Assembly: GCA_039921525.1 (NCBI GenBank)
Contig: JBDSBP010000124.1
Location: 1-64,000 of the forward strand
Direction: 5' to 3'
Length of the DNA: 64,000 nucleotides
Source: JADCRZ01 sp039921525
GTDB taxonomy: Bacteria; Bacteroidota; Bacteroidia; Chitinophagales; Chitinophagaceae
The notes under the pieces: model-generated
Databases searched by the model: none
The model's input: only the letters and a program-made list of their open reading frames with translations
Told to the model about the DNA's origin: nothing
Made by a program: the position numbers and the translations under genes
Shown: positions 18,560 through 28,056 of the stretch, piece after piece
How positions within the stretch are numbered: the first letter of the stretch is position 1
How the letters are laid out: the number at the start of each line of letters is the position of its first letter

Positions 18560-19315
18560 TCACACCTTTTTTGTTTTACCAGGCACGGGAGCTTTAACTA
18601 ATTTCCAGGAGTTCTCTTTCACTTTTGCCCCTGTAAAATATTTTCGGAATTCTGCGGATGTTTTGAATTTGATTTTATTTATCAAACGTGATTCGTGATG
18701 TACGGTAAATGATTTGGATTGAAAAGGCCATGGATACACTGTCAGAATACTTTCGCCCAGGGAGTATAATTGGTATTTAGTGTTATCGGGTCCCTGGCTT
18801 ATCTCAATGGACCGTTGTTCCGATTGTATAAGATCCTGGCATATAATTAAAGAAAATGCATCACACCATTCCAGTAATGAATAGATTTCTTTTATTTCCC
18901 GGACAGTTATATTAAGCTCCTTTCTCCACTTCGCCTGCATCACATGTTGCTGTTGCAGAAATTTTTTTGCGACTGGATCTTTCTTTGCGAAATCCTTGTA
19001 CAAAAAGTCCATATGCAAAGAAGTCAAAAGAGCAATATACCGGCTTTTGGTAATGGAAAGTTCGAAAAGCCTGTTACAATGATCAAGTTCGAACTGCTTC
19101 ATATCAAAATTGAGTGGCCCACCTTGTGCCGTCAGCAGTTGTTCGCCATCCAGTTCAATCTCGGCGTCATCGTGTTCTGCGATGGACAGTAAAGTTTCTG
19201 CCCAACGCTGTGGCCGTTCAGATTGTTTCCATTCCATAGCCAGCTGCATCGCCAGCAAGCCATGGGAACGTTGTGTAATTACTTCCCATCCTTCCGGATT
19301 ATAATTTACGATCAT
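18560..19315 (-). CDS. DUF3891 family protein
   Basis: A 251-residue soluble protein typical of DUF3891: starts MIVNYNPEGWEVITQRSHGLLA, with SIAEHDDAEIELDG and WCDAFSLIICQDLI. The conserved His, Asp and Glu residues (RSHGLLA, EHDDAE) look like a metal site in a helical fold, but no reaction is established. Convergent with the upstream dehydrogenase gene; the dipeptide epimerase gene lies behind it on the same strand, separated by a heptamer array. Confidence 0.85.
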   Translation of the reverse strand: MIVNYNPEGWEVITQRSHGLLAMQLAMEWKQSERPQRWAETLLSIAEHDDAEIELDGEQLLTAQGGPLNFDMKQFELDHCNRLFELSITKSRYIALLTSLHMDFLYKDFAKKDPVAKKFLQQQHVMQAKWRKELNITVREIKEIYSLLEWCDAFSLIICQDLIQSEQRSIEISQGPDNTKYQLYSLGESILTVYPWPFQSKSFTVHHESRLINKIKFKTSAEFRKYFTGAKVKENSWKLVKAPVPGKTKKV

Positions 19316-19384
19316 GTATGGGGTTTGGAGATAAGAAAATAGGTATCATAATTGTTAATATGCAAAACTCAATCCATCGGGTCA

Positions 19385-19412
19385 GGTATGAGGTATGAGG
19401 TGTGAGGTATGA
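19385..19412. repeat. Heptamer array, GGTATGA unit (4 copies)
   Basis: Four units in 7-base register (GGTATGA, GGTATGA, GGTGTGA, GGTATGA) between the DUF3891 start and the epimerase stop. Same family as 31674-31708, 40786-40825 and 45087-45203. Confidence 0.9.
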
Positions 19413-19449
19413 GCAAAAACCTGTTGTCTTCACCCGTTTTTAAAAATAG

Positions 19450-20478
19450 CTATTTCTTAAATAACCCCTTGTACTCAATTCCCAATCCCGGCTTCCCGGA
19501 ATAAATTATTTTCCCTACATCATCAAAGGATATGCCGGTAGCGAGATCCTCTTCTAATAACAGTGGCCCATCCATGTCAAGGAAATCGGTTAAAGGCGCC
19601 AGGTGGGCAATGGCTGCGGAGCCAATGGTATTTTCATTCATACTGCCAATCATTACCTGCATTTCCAATTCTCTTGCCCTGCTGATCATCCGGCGTGCGG
19701 GCGTAATTCCACTGCATTTGGTTAGCTTGATATTGATACCATGAAAATGCCTGTGACACTTCTCCACATCAGATTCAATTACACAACTCTCGTCTGCGAT
19801 CAACGGAAGAACGGACTGGTGGTATAACTGCTTCATTCCTTCCCAGTTATCTTTTGCCAAAGGCTGTTCAATAAATTCCACTCCCATGTCTTTCAGACGG
19901 GGAATTTTATCAAGCGCCTCTTCGGTGGTCCATCCTGCATTCGCATCCACTCTAAAAACAGCATCGGTTTCACTACGCAGGGCCTCCATGATCTCGAGGT
20001 CTTCAGAAGTGCCCAATTTTATTTTATATACCGGCCATGGCTTTTCCTTGATCTTTGCCACCATTTTTTCAATGGTATCAATCCCAATTGTATAATCTGT
20101 TGCCGGACTTGCATCTGTATCCAGCTCCCATAATTGGTGTAGGGGCTTTTTATTTATTTTGCCGTAAATATCCCAGGCCGCGATATCCAGAGCACATACC
20201 AGGAAATTATTTTGAGGTAACAAATGATGCAGGTAATGCCAGTATCGTTCAGGATCTGTAAGAGAAAATTTTTCAATGAATGATTTTTTCTTCTCCAGGT
20301 CACCAATCATTTTTTCCACCGGGATGTTATAATAAGCTATGGCAGGCGCTTCACCATACCCTTTTATTCCATGAAAATCAAGTTCCACCACCAGGGTAGA
20401 CTGGTGCGTTTTTGTACCTCTTGAAATGGTGAAGGGATATTTGAACTTAAGTTCGAAAGGAAAATACTTACAGATCAT
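19450..20478 (-). CDS. Dipeptide epimerase (L-Ala-D/L-Glu type), enolase superfamily
   Basis: A 342-residue enolase-superfamily enzyme. The N-terminal capping domain (1-125) is followed by a barrel with the Lys pair in YKIKLG, metal ligands Asp in FRVDAN, Glu in FIEQPL and Asp in IADES, and the second catalytic Lys in NIKLTKCSG, with DMDGPLLLEED near the end. This set defines the dipeptide epimerases, which work in murein peptide recycling; the exact dipeptide specificity is not readable. A heptamer array abuts its start codon (20480-20514). Confidence 0.9.
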   Translation of the reverse strand: MICKYFPFELKFKYPFTISRGTKTHQSTLVVELDFHGIKGYGEAPAIAYYNIPVEKMIGDLEKKKSFIEKFSLTDPERYWHYLHHLLPQNNFLVCALDIAAWDIYGKINKKPLHQLWELDTDASPATDYTIGIDTIEKMVAKIKEKPWPVYKIKLGTSEDLEIMEALRSETDAVFRVDANAGWTTEEALDKIPRLKDMGVEFIEQPLAKDNWEGMKQLYHQSVLPLIADESCVIESDVEKCHRHFHGINIKLTKCSGITPARRMISRARELEMQVMIGSMNENTIGSAAIAHLAPLTDFLDMDGPLLLEEDLATGISFDDVGKIIYSGKPGLGIEYKGLFKK

Positions 20479-20479
20479 T

Positions 20480-20514
20480 TTAATGGTTAATGGTTAGTGG
20501 TTAATGGTTAATCA
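20480..20514. repeat. Heptamer array, TTAATGG unit (5 copies)
   Basis: Five units in exact 7-base phase (TTAATGG twice, TTAGTGG, TTAATGG, TTAATCA), ending one base from the epimerase start codon and running straight into a GC-rich hairpin. It therefore occupies the 5' leader of that gene. Confidence 0.9.
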
Positions 20515-20515
20515 A

Positions 20516-20561
20516 GGGGCGTTTGCAGGGGCAGGGCTTGCCCCCGCCCTGACCGCAAACG
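20516..20561. repeat. REP-like GC-rich hairpin
   Basis: Nested palindrome: outer arms GTTTGC / GCAAAC (20521-20526, 20555-20560) enclose GGGGCAGGG-CTTG-CCCCCGCCC. It aligns with the copy at 47799-47832 read from the other strand, sharing GGGCGTTTG and GGGCTTGCCCC. About 190 bases of unremarkable spacer follow. Confidence 0.8.
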
Positions 20562-20750
20562 AAACGGCCAAAATATTATGGGAAACGTCTACCAAATACT
20601 ACGTGCGTCCTGTGTAACAGGTGCGGGCAAGCGCCGCAGCTAAAAAAACGAACAAATTTTTAGTCGCCTTTTCCATTTACAAAACGACATTGAATGGTAA
20701 TGGTTGATGGGTTGATGACATAATAGCCAGTAAGCCAATAAGAGTCTATC

Positions 20751-20787
20751 ATTAACCATTAACAATTAATCATTAACCATTAATAAT
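20751..20787. repeat. Heptamer array, ATTAACC unit (5 copies)
   Basis: ATTAACC, ATTAACA, ATTAATC, ATTAACC, ATTAATA in 7-base register, running up to the malQ stop codon. It is the complement of the TTAATGG-type array at 20480-20514, so the gap between the two genes is bounded by inverted heptamer arrays. Confidence 0.9.
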
Positions 20788-23481
20788 TCATCTTCCGCTT
20801 GCGAGCACATACCCCTTCAGCTTCTCATTAAATTCTTTTTCTTTTACTAATTGTTCCAGTGGAAAATGCATTCGGTAGCCCCAGAAATGTTTTGGATCAG
20901 CCGGAATATTAATACGTTCCTCATCTGGATTTTCCTGTCGAAGGGTTTCACTCATACCGAGAATATCCTGCAACTGGAAAATACTCCACATGGCCGGAGC
21001 ATATAAATGTTGTAAAATAATGGCCTTGTTGATCCATGGTTCACAGGATACCGGCGCTTCGTCCCACTGGCCCAGTTCATTATTAAAAAAGCGTTGTGTT
21101 TTGTTTCTGTCTTCCATCCACCAGCCGCGTATGGTGCTCATATCGTGGGTGGAAGGAGTTATAACAGACAAATACGGTGCATCATTTGGATGAAAAAATT
21201 CTCTTTTGGGATCTTTTGGCATACGCTGAATTTCCAGGCTTAAGATGCCGGTCTGCTTCATAATTTCTGGCACACAGTCAGGTACCATTCCCAGGTCTTC
21301 GCCGCAAATAAGCATGTTGGTGGAGGCTTTCAGCGCGGGCAGTTTCAGGATGCCCTGCTTCTTCCAGAATTCATCCTGTCGGCGGTAGAAATAATTTACG
21401 TATAAATCCTTTAATTGAATTTTCGTGTGTTCGTCCAGGTTACTAAAGGAAGACGTTTTATCCATGTCGATGCGGAAGTGAAACCCGATTCCTTCTGAAT
21501 CATTTACTTCAAATAAAATGATGTTGGAAATAAGATTGAACAAGCCGATTTTAATACTATTCCTGGTATCCGTCATCACCTGGCTGTCGAAATAGGTTTC
21601 TATTTTTTGCTGTGTGTTAAAGGATTCCTTAAGTTGGTATACACCGTTGCCGGCTCCATCCAGGTATTCATGTTTTACCGTATCCACCAGGTTGTTGAAT
21701 ACACTGGTTAACACCGTCTCATTTATAAAAGGTTTCGTATAACGGACATAGTTAAACCATATCTTTTTTTCACTAAACTCTACAATATGAACCGGTATTG
21801 CATGAACAAAATGACCCATTATGCCTTCTACTTCATGAATGGGTATCGACCAAATTCTGAAAAATCCAAGGATATGATCTACTCTGAAAGCATCAAAATA
21901 ATTACTCATCTGTTCAAATCGCTGGCGCCACCACGCAAAGCCATCTTCCTGCATATTCTTCCAATGGTATGTAGGAAAGCCCCAGTTCTGGCCCTTTACA
22001 GCAAAATCATCGGGAGGAGCCCCGGCCTGCATATCCATATTAAACAATTGCGGACTCGTCCACGTTTCTACGCTATAACGGAATACGCCGATGGGGATAT
22101 CACCTTTTAAAATAATCCCTTTTTTATGAGCATATTCGGTGGCTTCTCTTAATTGCAGGTGCAATTGATATTGTATAAAGTATTGAAGAAAGATCTCATC
22201 ATAATGTTTTGTTTTAGGCGAAACAAATTTTTCGATAGCAGCCTTGTCATATACACCATGAAGTTTCCACTTGCTGCTGTCTGGAGTTTTATGTTTATCC
22301 CTTAAAAAGCAAAAAGCTGCGTAAGGCACCAGCCAATCCCTGTTTTTTTGGAAGAACTCGTAAAACAATGGATCATCCATATAGGTTTCTTTCTGAAGCA
22401 GGAAAAGTTCTTTTAAAGTAGTCAGTTTCACTTCCATCACCTGACCATAATCCAGCACAGGTTTTTCATTCAACTCTTTTTGTTTCTTTTTAAGCTTCTT
22501 AATAATGCCGGAATACTTTTTGCCAGCTACTTTTTCCAGGTTTATATAGATAGGGTGCAGGGCAAAAGCTGAAATGGCTGCGTATGGATAGGAATCAGCT
22601 GGCGTATGGGTAGCGCTGGTATCATTAACCGGTAAAATCTGTATTAGTTTAAAACCTACTTCTTTTGCCCAGTCAACCAACAAAATAAGGTCGGTAAATT
22701 CTCCTACGCCAAAACTGTCACGACTTTTCAGGCTGAATACAGGTATTGCCGTGCCGGCACCCTTCCAACTATCGTTGGGAAACCTGGCAAAGCCATCATG
22801 CAGAATGGTGAGCGAATGATGCGATGCATTGCCATGCAAATGGCGATTTTCATATCCTTCCAGCATGACCGATTTCCTATCTTTCGTATTATATACGCCA
22901 TACTTATATTGCAATGGAAAACTCTCATTGGGAATTTTCACTTTAAGCGTCCACCAGTTTCCTTCTTTGGTAAGTAATTGAACAGACTCCTTTTTCCAGT
23001 CGCCAAAAATAATGGAGCTGCCGGTTAAGCAAACTACTTCGTTCTTATTTAATAAAGGTGCTTTAACCTTAAAAATGTGTGTAAATTCTTTAACGGCTTT
23101 TGATTTAACCGTTGTAGCCCGGTCGGCCAGAAGCACTTGTTGAAACGGAGAAGTAAAAAAGGCGTTTTCATAAGCGCCTGGTACATTCCAGGTATCTATA
23201 CATTCTATGACTTCCATACTGGATTTAGTGATATCCAGTAACCGGTCATTTTCACCTTCCATTAGCTGGTCGCCGGAAGCGTTGGTAACTGAGTAGCTAT
23301 ACCTGATCTTAATTCCTTTAGCGTTGTCTGTTTCTATCGCTGTATGCCAAAACTCATTATCCAGGTATTGCATGGGTACAACATCCGAAGACCTTTTTTT
23401 GCCGGCATCCTCCGTGGTTTGATGTAAGGCTATTGATTGTCCGATTTCAGTATGGTAACGTAAATAAAAATGGATAGTCAT
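20788..23481 (-). CDS. malQ: 4-alpha-glucanotransferase (GH77) with CBM20 domains
   Basis: An 897-residue amylomaltase moving alpha-1,4-glucan segments between maltodextrins and glucose. Two N-terminal starch-binding (CBM20-like) domains (about 1-110 and 130-235, the second with VVCLTGSSIIFGDWK) precede the GH77 barrel. Catalytic signatures: FRVDHILGFFRIW (nucleophile Asp), ICGEDLGMVPDCVPE (acid/base Glu) and TPSTHDMSTIRGWW. The layout matches the cytosolic DPE2 type of plants and Bacteroidota rather than the short E. coli MalQ. No signal peptide, so it acts in the cytoplasm. Single gene, downstream of nothing on its strand for about 350 bases. Confidence 0.93.
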   Translation of the reverse strand: MTIHFYLRYHTEIGQSIALHQTTEDAGKKRSSDVVPMQYLDNEFWHTAIETDNAKGIKIRYSYSVTNASGDQLMEGENDRLLDITKSSMEVIECIDTWNVPGAYENAFFTSPFQQVLLADRATTVKSKAVKEFTHIFKVKAPLLNKNEVVCLTGSSIIFGDWKKESVQLLTKEGNWWTLKVKIPNESFPLQYKYGVYNTKDRKSVMLEGYENRHLHGNASHHSLTILHDGFARFPNDSWKGAGTAIPVFSLKSRDSFGVGEFTDLILLVDWAKEVGFKLIQILPVNDTSATHTPADSYPYAAISAFALHPIYINLEKVAGKKYSGIIKKLKKKQKELNEKPVLDYGQVMEVKLTTLKELFLLQKETYMDDPLFYEFFQKNRDWLVPYAAFCFLRDKHKTPDSSKWKLHGVYDKAAIEKFVSPKTKHYDEIFLQYFIQYQLHLQLREATEYAHKKGIILKGDIPIGVFRYSVETWTSPQLFNMDMQAGAPPDDFAVKGQNWGFPTYHWKNMQEDGFAWWRQRFEQMSNYFDAFRVDHILGFFRIWSIPIHEVEGIMGHFVHAIPVHIVEFSEKKIWFNYVRYTKPFINETVLTSVFNNLVDTVKHEYLDGAGNGVYQLKESFNTQQKIETYFDSQVMTDTRNSIKIGLFNLISNIILFEVNDSEGIGFHFRIDMDKTSSFSNLDEHTKIQLKDLYVNYFYRRQDEFWKKQGILKLPALKASTNMLICGEDLGMVPDCVPEIMKQTGILSLEIQRMPKDPKREFFHPNDAPYLSVITPSTHDMSTIRGWWMEDRNKTQRFFNNELGQWDEAPVSCEPWINKAIILQHLYAPAMWSIFQLQDILGMSETLRQENPDEERINIPADPKHFWGYRMHFPLEQLVKEKEFNEKLKGYVLASGR

Positions 23482-23679
23482 TCTACAGTTTTTGGAAAAC
23501 AGCGAAAATAATACAAAAAAGCATGAGTCTGACTTCCGACGTCAAACCTCCCAGGCTTCAGGGTTGCATCTTTAACTGCGGGAGTGTTCAAACTGCGTTC
23601 GGTCCACTTTCTTCTCTTTTTTCGAAGAAAGCCTGATCATTTTAAATTTTAACTTATTTTCGTGAAAATTATATCAAGT

Positions 23680-23835
23680 ATGGAAACGCAAAAGAAGAAC
23701 CTCGCATTATATTGGATTATATTTTTTATTTCCACTGCTGGCCTGTTGCTGGCTATTAACTTGCACTTCTCCTACCTGACACTGATACTTCCAATAATGC
23801 TGACTTCCTTTGTTAAGGCGATGGATATTATCTAA
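23680..23835 (+). CDS. Small membrane protein (51 residues)
   Basis: Too short for usual gene finders. ATG at 23680 starts METQKKNLALYW followed by a hydrophobic stretch (about 11-45, IIFFISTAGLLLAINLHF then SYLTLILPIML) and ends MDII. A charged start and two short hydrophobic segments suggest an inner-membrane miniprotein. It overlaps the last 4 bases of the convergent GH109-like gene. No family recognised; TATTTTCG about 20 bases upstream is a near match to the -7 promoter box. Confidence 0.45.
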   Translation: METQKKNLALYWIIFFISTAGLLLAINLHFSYLTLILPIMLTSFVKAMDII

Positions 23836-25193
23836 TACTCATCCGTTACTGCAAAATCATTTTTTCGGTACATCCAATGCCCACCGGTAAAATCCGGAAA
23901 TTCTACCGTTTCATTGCCGAGTTCAATGGAACTCTCACTAAGAGGGGTTATTGCGCTCCAGGCTGCAGCATCATATACATCCATGGGAGTGGGTAGTTTG
24001 CGTTTAACTGATTCGATAAAGCCGTGCAATACAAAGAAATCCATGCCTCCATGACCGGCTCCTTCGGATTCTTTACTCCATCTTTTCCATAATGGGTGAT
24101 CGTATTTATCGAACCATGTTTTTGCATCATCCCATTGATCATTTTTGCTGGTGCCTTCTACGTATACACTTTTATTAACGTCCATCCACAGGCCGTCGGT
24201 TCCCTGTACCCTGAAGCCCAGTGAATAGGGACGGGGTAAATTAGTATCATGCTCCAGCAATATCGTTTCGCCATTATAGCATTTGATATGCGTTGTAACT
24301 ATATCACCCAGTTTAAAATTCACCTTCGCGTTCGGATGATTTTCTCCACCTTTCTTTACTACATAATTATGCAGGCCTCGTGATTTAGTGGAAAACGAGT
24401 TGAGCGATAAAAAGCGGTTTCCCCGGTTAATATCAGCCATCATTGCAATGGGGCCAATGCCATGCGTAGGGTATAGGTCACCGTTACGATGTACCGAATG
24501 ATTCGTTCTCCACCTGGCTTCGGAAAATGCTTTTTCACCGAATTCAGCGCCACTGGCACCTCTTCCAGAATTAAACTTTACACCACGAAGGTCGTGCTGG
24601 TATCCTCCCTGCAAATGAATAAGTTCTCCGAAAATTCCCTGGCGTACCATATTTAATGCGGCCATCACATCGCGCCGGTAACAAACATTTTCCATCATCA
24701 TAACATGAGCCTTGTTGTATTCCGCAGCTTTTACCACATCCCAATGCTGCTGTAAGGTGATGCCGAGTATTACTTCCGTGCCAACATATTTTACGCCTGC
24801 CGAAAGTGCCTCCAGGATCATGGGTGCGTGCCATTCCCATGGGGTGGCGATAATTATAGCGTCCAGGTCTTTCATTTCCAAAAGTTTGCGGTAAGCATAG
24901 TTGTCGCCCGTAAAAACCTTTGGCATCGGTTTGCCTGACTTTTTAATAATCTCGCCGGTCCTCTCAAGCATATAGCTATCCACATCACAAATAGCTACGA
25001 TGTTTACGTCTTTGCGCATTAATGCAAGTGCCAGGTGCGACTGGCCACGCAGTCCTACACCAATCATCCCCAGTTTTACAATGGTATCCGTTTTATCTTT
25101 TGTTTTTGCCAACAGGTCATTGGCAGATAAAATGGAAAGCCCTGCTGTTGCCAGGGACACGTTTCTAACAAAATCTCTTCTGGATGCACTCAT
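23832..25193 (-). CDS. Gfo/Idh/MocA family protein, GH109-like (alpha-N-acetylgalactosaminidase type)
   Basis: A 453-residue exported NAD-dependent protein. Twin-arginine leader MSASRRDFVRNVSLATAGL, then the dinucleotide fold GMIGVGLRGQS (43-52) and AICDVDSY. The run YAYRKLLE, IIIATPWEWH, ENVCYRRDVMAALNMVRQG and FGELIHLQGGYQHDLRGVKF is what I recall for GH109, in which NAD is used to remove alpha-linked GalNAc. If so it complements the PUL at the left of the window by attacking the core of mucin-type O-glycans. Other Gfo/Idh/MocA activities remain possible. Confidence 0.85.
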   Translation of the reverse strand: MSASRRDFVRNVSLATAGLSILSANDLLAKTKDKTDTIVKLGMIGVGLRGQSHLALALMRKDVNIVAICDVDSYMLERTGEIIKKSGKPMPKVFTGDNYAYRKLLEMKDLDAIIIATPWEWHAPMILEALSAGVKYVGTEVILGITLQQHWDVVKAAEYNKAHVMMMENVCYRRDVMAALNMVRQGIFGELIHLQGGYQHDLRGVKFNSGRGASGAEFGEKAFSEARWRTNHSVHRNGDLYPTHGIGPIAMMADINRGNRFLSLNSFSTKSRGLHNYVVKKGGENHPNAKVNFKLGDIVTTHIKCYNGETILLEHDTNLPRPYSLGFRVQGTDGLWMDVNKSVYVEGTSKNDQWDDAKTWFDKYDHPLWKRWSKESEGAGHGGMDFFVLHGFIESVKRKLPTPMDVYDAAAWSAITPLSESSIELGNETVEFPDFTGGHWMYRKNDFAVTDEY

Positions 25194-25365
25194 GATTGTT
25201 TTTTATTAAAAAATTAATAAGATAATTAGCCGGGAACTTATTGCTACAGGCCGTTAAGTTCAGTATATTTTTTTAATAATTAGCATATCAAACGATTGCG
25301 CGAAATTGAAAAGGAGGGGAACCAGTAACTGCCGCACCGCAAAACGACGATTCATTAAAAAGAAA

Positions 25366-25386
25366 AAGCCGGGAAATACCCGGCTT
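25366..25386 (-). terminator. Rho-independent terminator of prc
   Basis: Stem AAGCCGGG / CCCGGCTT with a 5-base loop, followed on the minus strand by a T-rich tail (the A-run at 25357-25366 read in reverse). It lies 32 bases after the prc stop. Confidence 0.85.
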
Positions 25387-25417
25387 AATATCTTTCCTAT
25401 AAATAATTACTTAAAAC

Positions 25418-27571
25418 TTACTTAGTCACCGCCGCAACTGGTTTAGCTGCAGCCATATCATTGACCACATTTATCGCCTCGTTTAAATAAATATCATTTT
25501 TTAAACTCTTTCTCCAGGCAATCATACGTTCTTCTTTATCCTTATCGGAAGAAAATTTATTTTCTTCCCCTGTAAGCGTATTTACATTTATTTCTTTTGG
25601 TAATTTACTGATGAGTGCTTCCAATTCCTTATTAGTTGCGTTTATCTGCTTTTTGTCGTTGCGAAATTTCTCCAGCTGCAAAAAATACACTTTATCATTT
25701 TGCTTCGCCAGCCACGCTGCATTCTTTTTTATAAGACTAAAAACACTGTTATTAGTTACTCTTGTATCACTTGCATTTTCAATTGATTTCAGATCATAGC
25801 CAGCTTTCCAGGGCATATAATCAGCGCGTTGAATGGTATCCCATGGTAATGCATCAGGATCATCTTTTTCGCGGATCTTTACATACTCCAGGTCATCTGG
25901 CAACACAATATCAGAATACACCCCTTTTAACTGCGTGGAACCACCGTTGATGCGATAAAACTTTTGCAATGTTAACTTGATAGTACCCAGTTCGCTGTTG
26001 GCAGCCAAAGCCGGACCAAGATCCCTGTCTAAACCAATATTTCGTTGAACGGTTCCCTTTCCGTATGTGGAAGAGCTACCTATGATCACTCCTCGCTTAT
26101 AATCCTGTATGGCGGCTGCGAAAATCTCTGAAGCGGATGCGCTTAATTCATTTACCATTACAGCCAGGGGACCATCATATAAAATGCTTTTATCTTTATC
26201 CCTCAATACGCTTGGTTTACCATCGCGATCCTTAACCTGTACTATTGGTCCGTCTTCAATGAACAATCCTGCCATTTGAACAACATCATACAAAGAGCCA
26301 CCACCATTAAATCGAAGGTCAAGAATGATACCGTCAACTTTTTCTGCTTTTAATTTAACTACTTCTTTTTTCACGTCATCGAAAGAACGGGCGCCTTTTG
26401 GATTTTCAAAATCTGCATAGAACTCACGAAGAAGTATATATCCAATTTTTGATTTGCCATTGTCTACAATTACACTGCGGGCAAAAGTTTCATCCTGCAC
26501 TATTTCATCGCGTACCAACGGTACCACGTCTAAATCACCATCCGTTTTTTTAATTGTCAATTTTACTTCCGTACCTTTTTTACCACGAATTAATTTTACA
26601 GCGTCTTCCACCTCATATCCGGTAAGATCAACAGGTTCTTCATTTCCCTGCGCTACCTTGGTGATAATATCCCCGGCTTGTATCTTTCCGGATTTCCAGG
26701 CAGGACTACCGGCTATTAGTGTACCGATCTTAATTGTATTGTCTTCAAGTTTTAAAGAAGCACCAATACCAAAGAATCGCCCACTCATTTGTTCATCAAA
26801 AAAACGCTTATCAACTGGTGGGAAGAAAGTAGAGTGAGGGTCCATGGAATTAGTGATGATATTAACGAAATCATTAAAACGATCATCATCGCTAACCTTA
26901 TTCTTAACCCGGCTATAAATTCTATCCATTATATGCAGCACTTTGCCACGGGCGTCTTTTTCCAGTTCCTCGTTAGTCTTGGAAACATATCCCTCTTTTC
27001 CTTTATTTTTTTCCTGGGTATCTAATAAGTCTGCATACCTGTCAAGCACCATATATTTAAGGCGTTTTCTCCAGGAATCTTTTCTTTCTGCTTCGTTTTT
27101 GGGGAAAGTTAATTTTTCAGGATCGAGTACCACAGTTTCATCCTTGGTAAAATCAAATGGTTGTGCCAGCAAATCTTTGTAAACTTTTTCTGTTTCCAGC
27201 ATACGTTTCTTTATAAGCTCCGATACAGCGGGAACAAACAGCACAGGGCTACCCAATATTTCATCGTCGATGGTATTTTCGTATTTTTTCAGGTTATCCA
27301 CATCGGCCTGAAGCAGTATATTTTTCATGGGATCTACTGCTTCCAGGTATTTTTTAAATACCTCTTTGGAAAATTTATCATTGATATCTTTTGGACTGTA
27401 GTGAATTTCCTTAATCATCTCACCTACATTCCTCAGAATTTTTTCATATTTCGAAGGGGGATTTTCAATGGTTCCAAATGTACGGAAGGCAATAAAAACC
27501 CCACATCCCAATAGCAAGAATAAAATGGGTAAACTTCTTTTACTAAACATATAATCTATAACTTTTGACAT
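25418..27571 (-). CDS. prc: Carboxy-terminal processing peptidase (Prc/Tsp, S41)
   Basis: A 717-residue periplasmic serine-lysine protease that trims or degrades envelope proteins. Signal anchor (about 12-32), a long helical N-domain, a PDZ domain (about 250-340, FFGIGASLKLEDNTIKIGTL), the S41 core with catalytic Ser in NELSASASEIFA and Lys in YGKGTVQ, and the DUF3340-type C-terminal helical extension (NKVYFLQLEKFRNDKKQINA). This long form is typical of Bacteroidota and of E. coli Prc. Single gene with its own terminator at 25366-25386. Confidence 0.94.
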   Translation of the reverse strand: MSKVIDYMFSKRSLPILFLLLGCGVFIAFRTFGTIENPPSKYEKILRNVGEMIKEIHYSPKDINDKFSKEVFKKYLEAVDPMKNILLQADVDNLKKYENTIDDEILGSPVLFVPAVSELIKKRMLETEKVYKDLLAQPFDFTKDETVVLDPEKLTFPKNEAERKDSWRKRLKYMVLDRYADLLDTQEKNKGKEGYVSKTNEELEKDARGKVLHIMDRIYSRVKNKVSDDDRFNDFVNIITNSMDPHSTFFPPVDKRFFDEQMSGRFFGIGASLKLEDNTIKIGTLIAGSPAWKSGKIQAGDIITKVAQGNEEPVDLTGYEVEDAVKLIRGKKGTEVKLTIKKTDGDLDVVPLVRDEIVQDETFARSVIVDNGKSKIGYILLREFYADFENPKGARSFDDVKKEVVKLKAEKVDGIILDLRFNGGGSLYDVVQMAGLFIEDGPIVQVKDRDGKPSVLRDKDKSILYDGPLAVMVNELSASASEIFAAAIQDYKRGVIIGSSSTYGKGTVQRNIGLDRDLGPALAANSELGTIKLTLQKFYRINGGSTQLKGVYSDIVLPDDLEYVKIREKDDPDALPWDTIQRADYMPWKAGYDLKSIENASDTRVTNNSVFSLIKKNAAWLAKQNDKVYFLQLEKFRNDKKQINATNKELEALISKLPKEINVNTLTGEENKFSSDKDKEERMIAWRKSLKNDIYLNEAINVVNDMAAAKPVAAVTK

Positions 27572-27626
27572 TTACGTAAAAATAACGAATAAATGCATTG
27601 AGTTGTTGTATGAAAAACCAATTAAC

Positions 27627-27746
27627 ATGGGATTAGGTAACATATTTTATGAACGGTTCTATGATAAAATTGAGCTGGGGTTCAGAAGGTTTCCTTTAAC
27701 ACAGTCGTCTTTATACGGAAAATATCAGGGTCTCCTTCATAATTAA
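27627..27746 (+). CDS. Possible 39-residue ORF
   Basis: ATG at 27627 gives MGLGNIFYERFYDKIELGFR and then RFPLTQSSLYGKYQGLLHN. Rich in aromatic and charged residues with no low-complexity bias, so it may be real, but no family, promoter or ribosome site supports it. It sits between divergent prc and the tRNA-His terminator. Confidence 0.2.
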   Translation: MGLGNIFYERFYDKIELGFRRFPLTQSSLYGKYQGLLHN

Positions 27747-27792
27747 ATAAGAGGGTAAAAACGGGTCAGGGATGAGTTGAACAGATAAAAAA

Positions 27793-27816
27793 ATCCCGGA
27801 AAACTGGTTCCGGGAT
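27793..27816 (-). terminator. Terminator of the tRNA-His transcript
   Basis: Stem ATCCCGGA / TCCGGGAT with an 8-base loop and, on the minus strand, an immediate run of seven T. It follows the tRNA by fewer than 10 bases. Confidence 0.85.
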
Positions 27817-27823
27817 AGACTGG

Positions 27824-27898
27824 GGTGAATGATGGGGCTCGAACCCACGACCCTCAGAATCACAATCTGATGCTCTAACCAACTGAGCTACAATCACC
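27824..27898 (-). tRNA. tRNA-His (anticodon GTG)
   Basis: Minus-strand cloverleaf: extra 5' G (27898) opposite discriminator C, the hallmark of tRNA-His; D-stem GCTC/GAGC; anticodon arm TCAGA-TTGTGAT-TCTGA with anticodon GTG; T-arm GTGGG-TTCGAGC-CCCAT. CCA is encoded at 27821-27823. The acceptor stem GTGATTG/CATTCAC has one T-T mismatch (positions 5 and 68). It has its own promoter and terminator, so it is a monocistronic gene. Confidence 0.96.
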
Positions 27899-27908
27899 AT
27901 TTGAGCTG

Positions 27909-27940
27909 CAAAAATAATGGAAAATGCTGCTCATTTCAAA
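27909..27940 (-). promoter_or_regulatory. Promoter of tRNA-His
   Basis: Minus-strand TTTG (27937-27940), 20-base spacer, then TATTTTTG (27909-27916), a full match to TAnnTTTG, placing the transcription start a few bases before the mature 5' end at 27898. Confidence 0.75.
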
Positions 27941-28056
27941 AAAAATCTCACTTAGCTATATTGTTCATTGAGGCTTCCTAACCTTAACCATAAAACCTTG
28001 AACTTTAAACTATATTAGCTATTTAGCTTTTCTTTGCAGCCATAATAAATAGCTTA

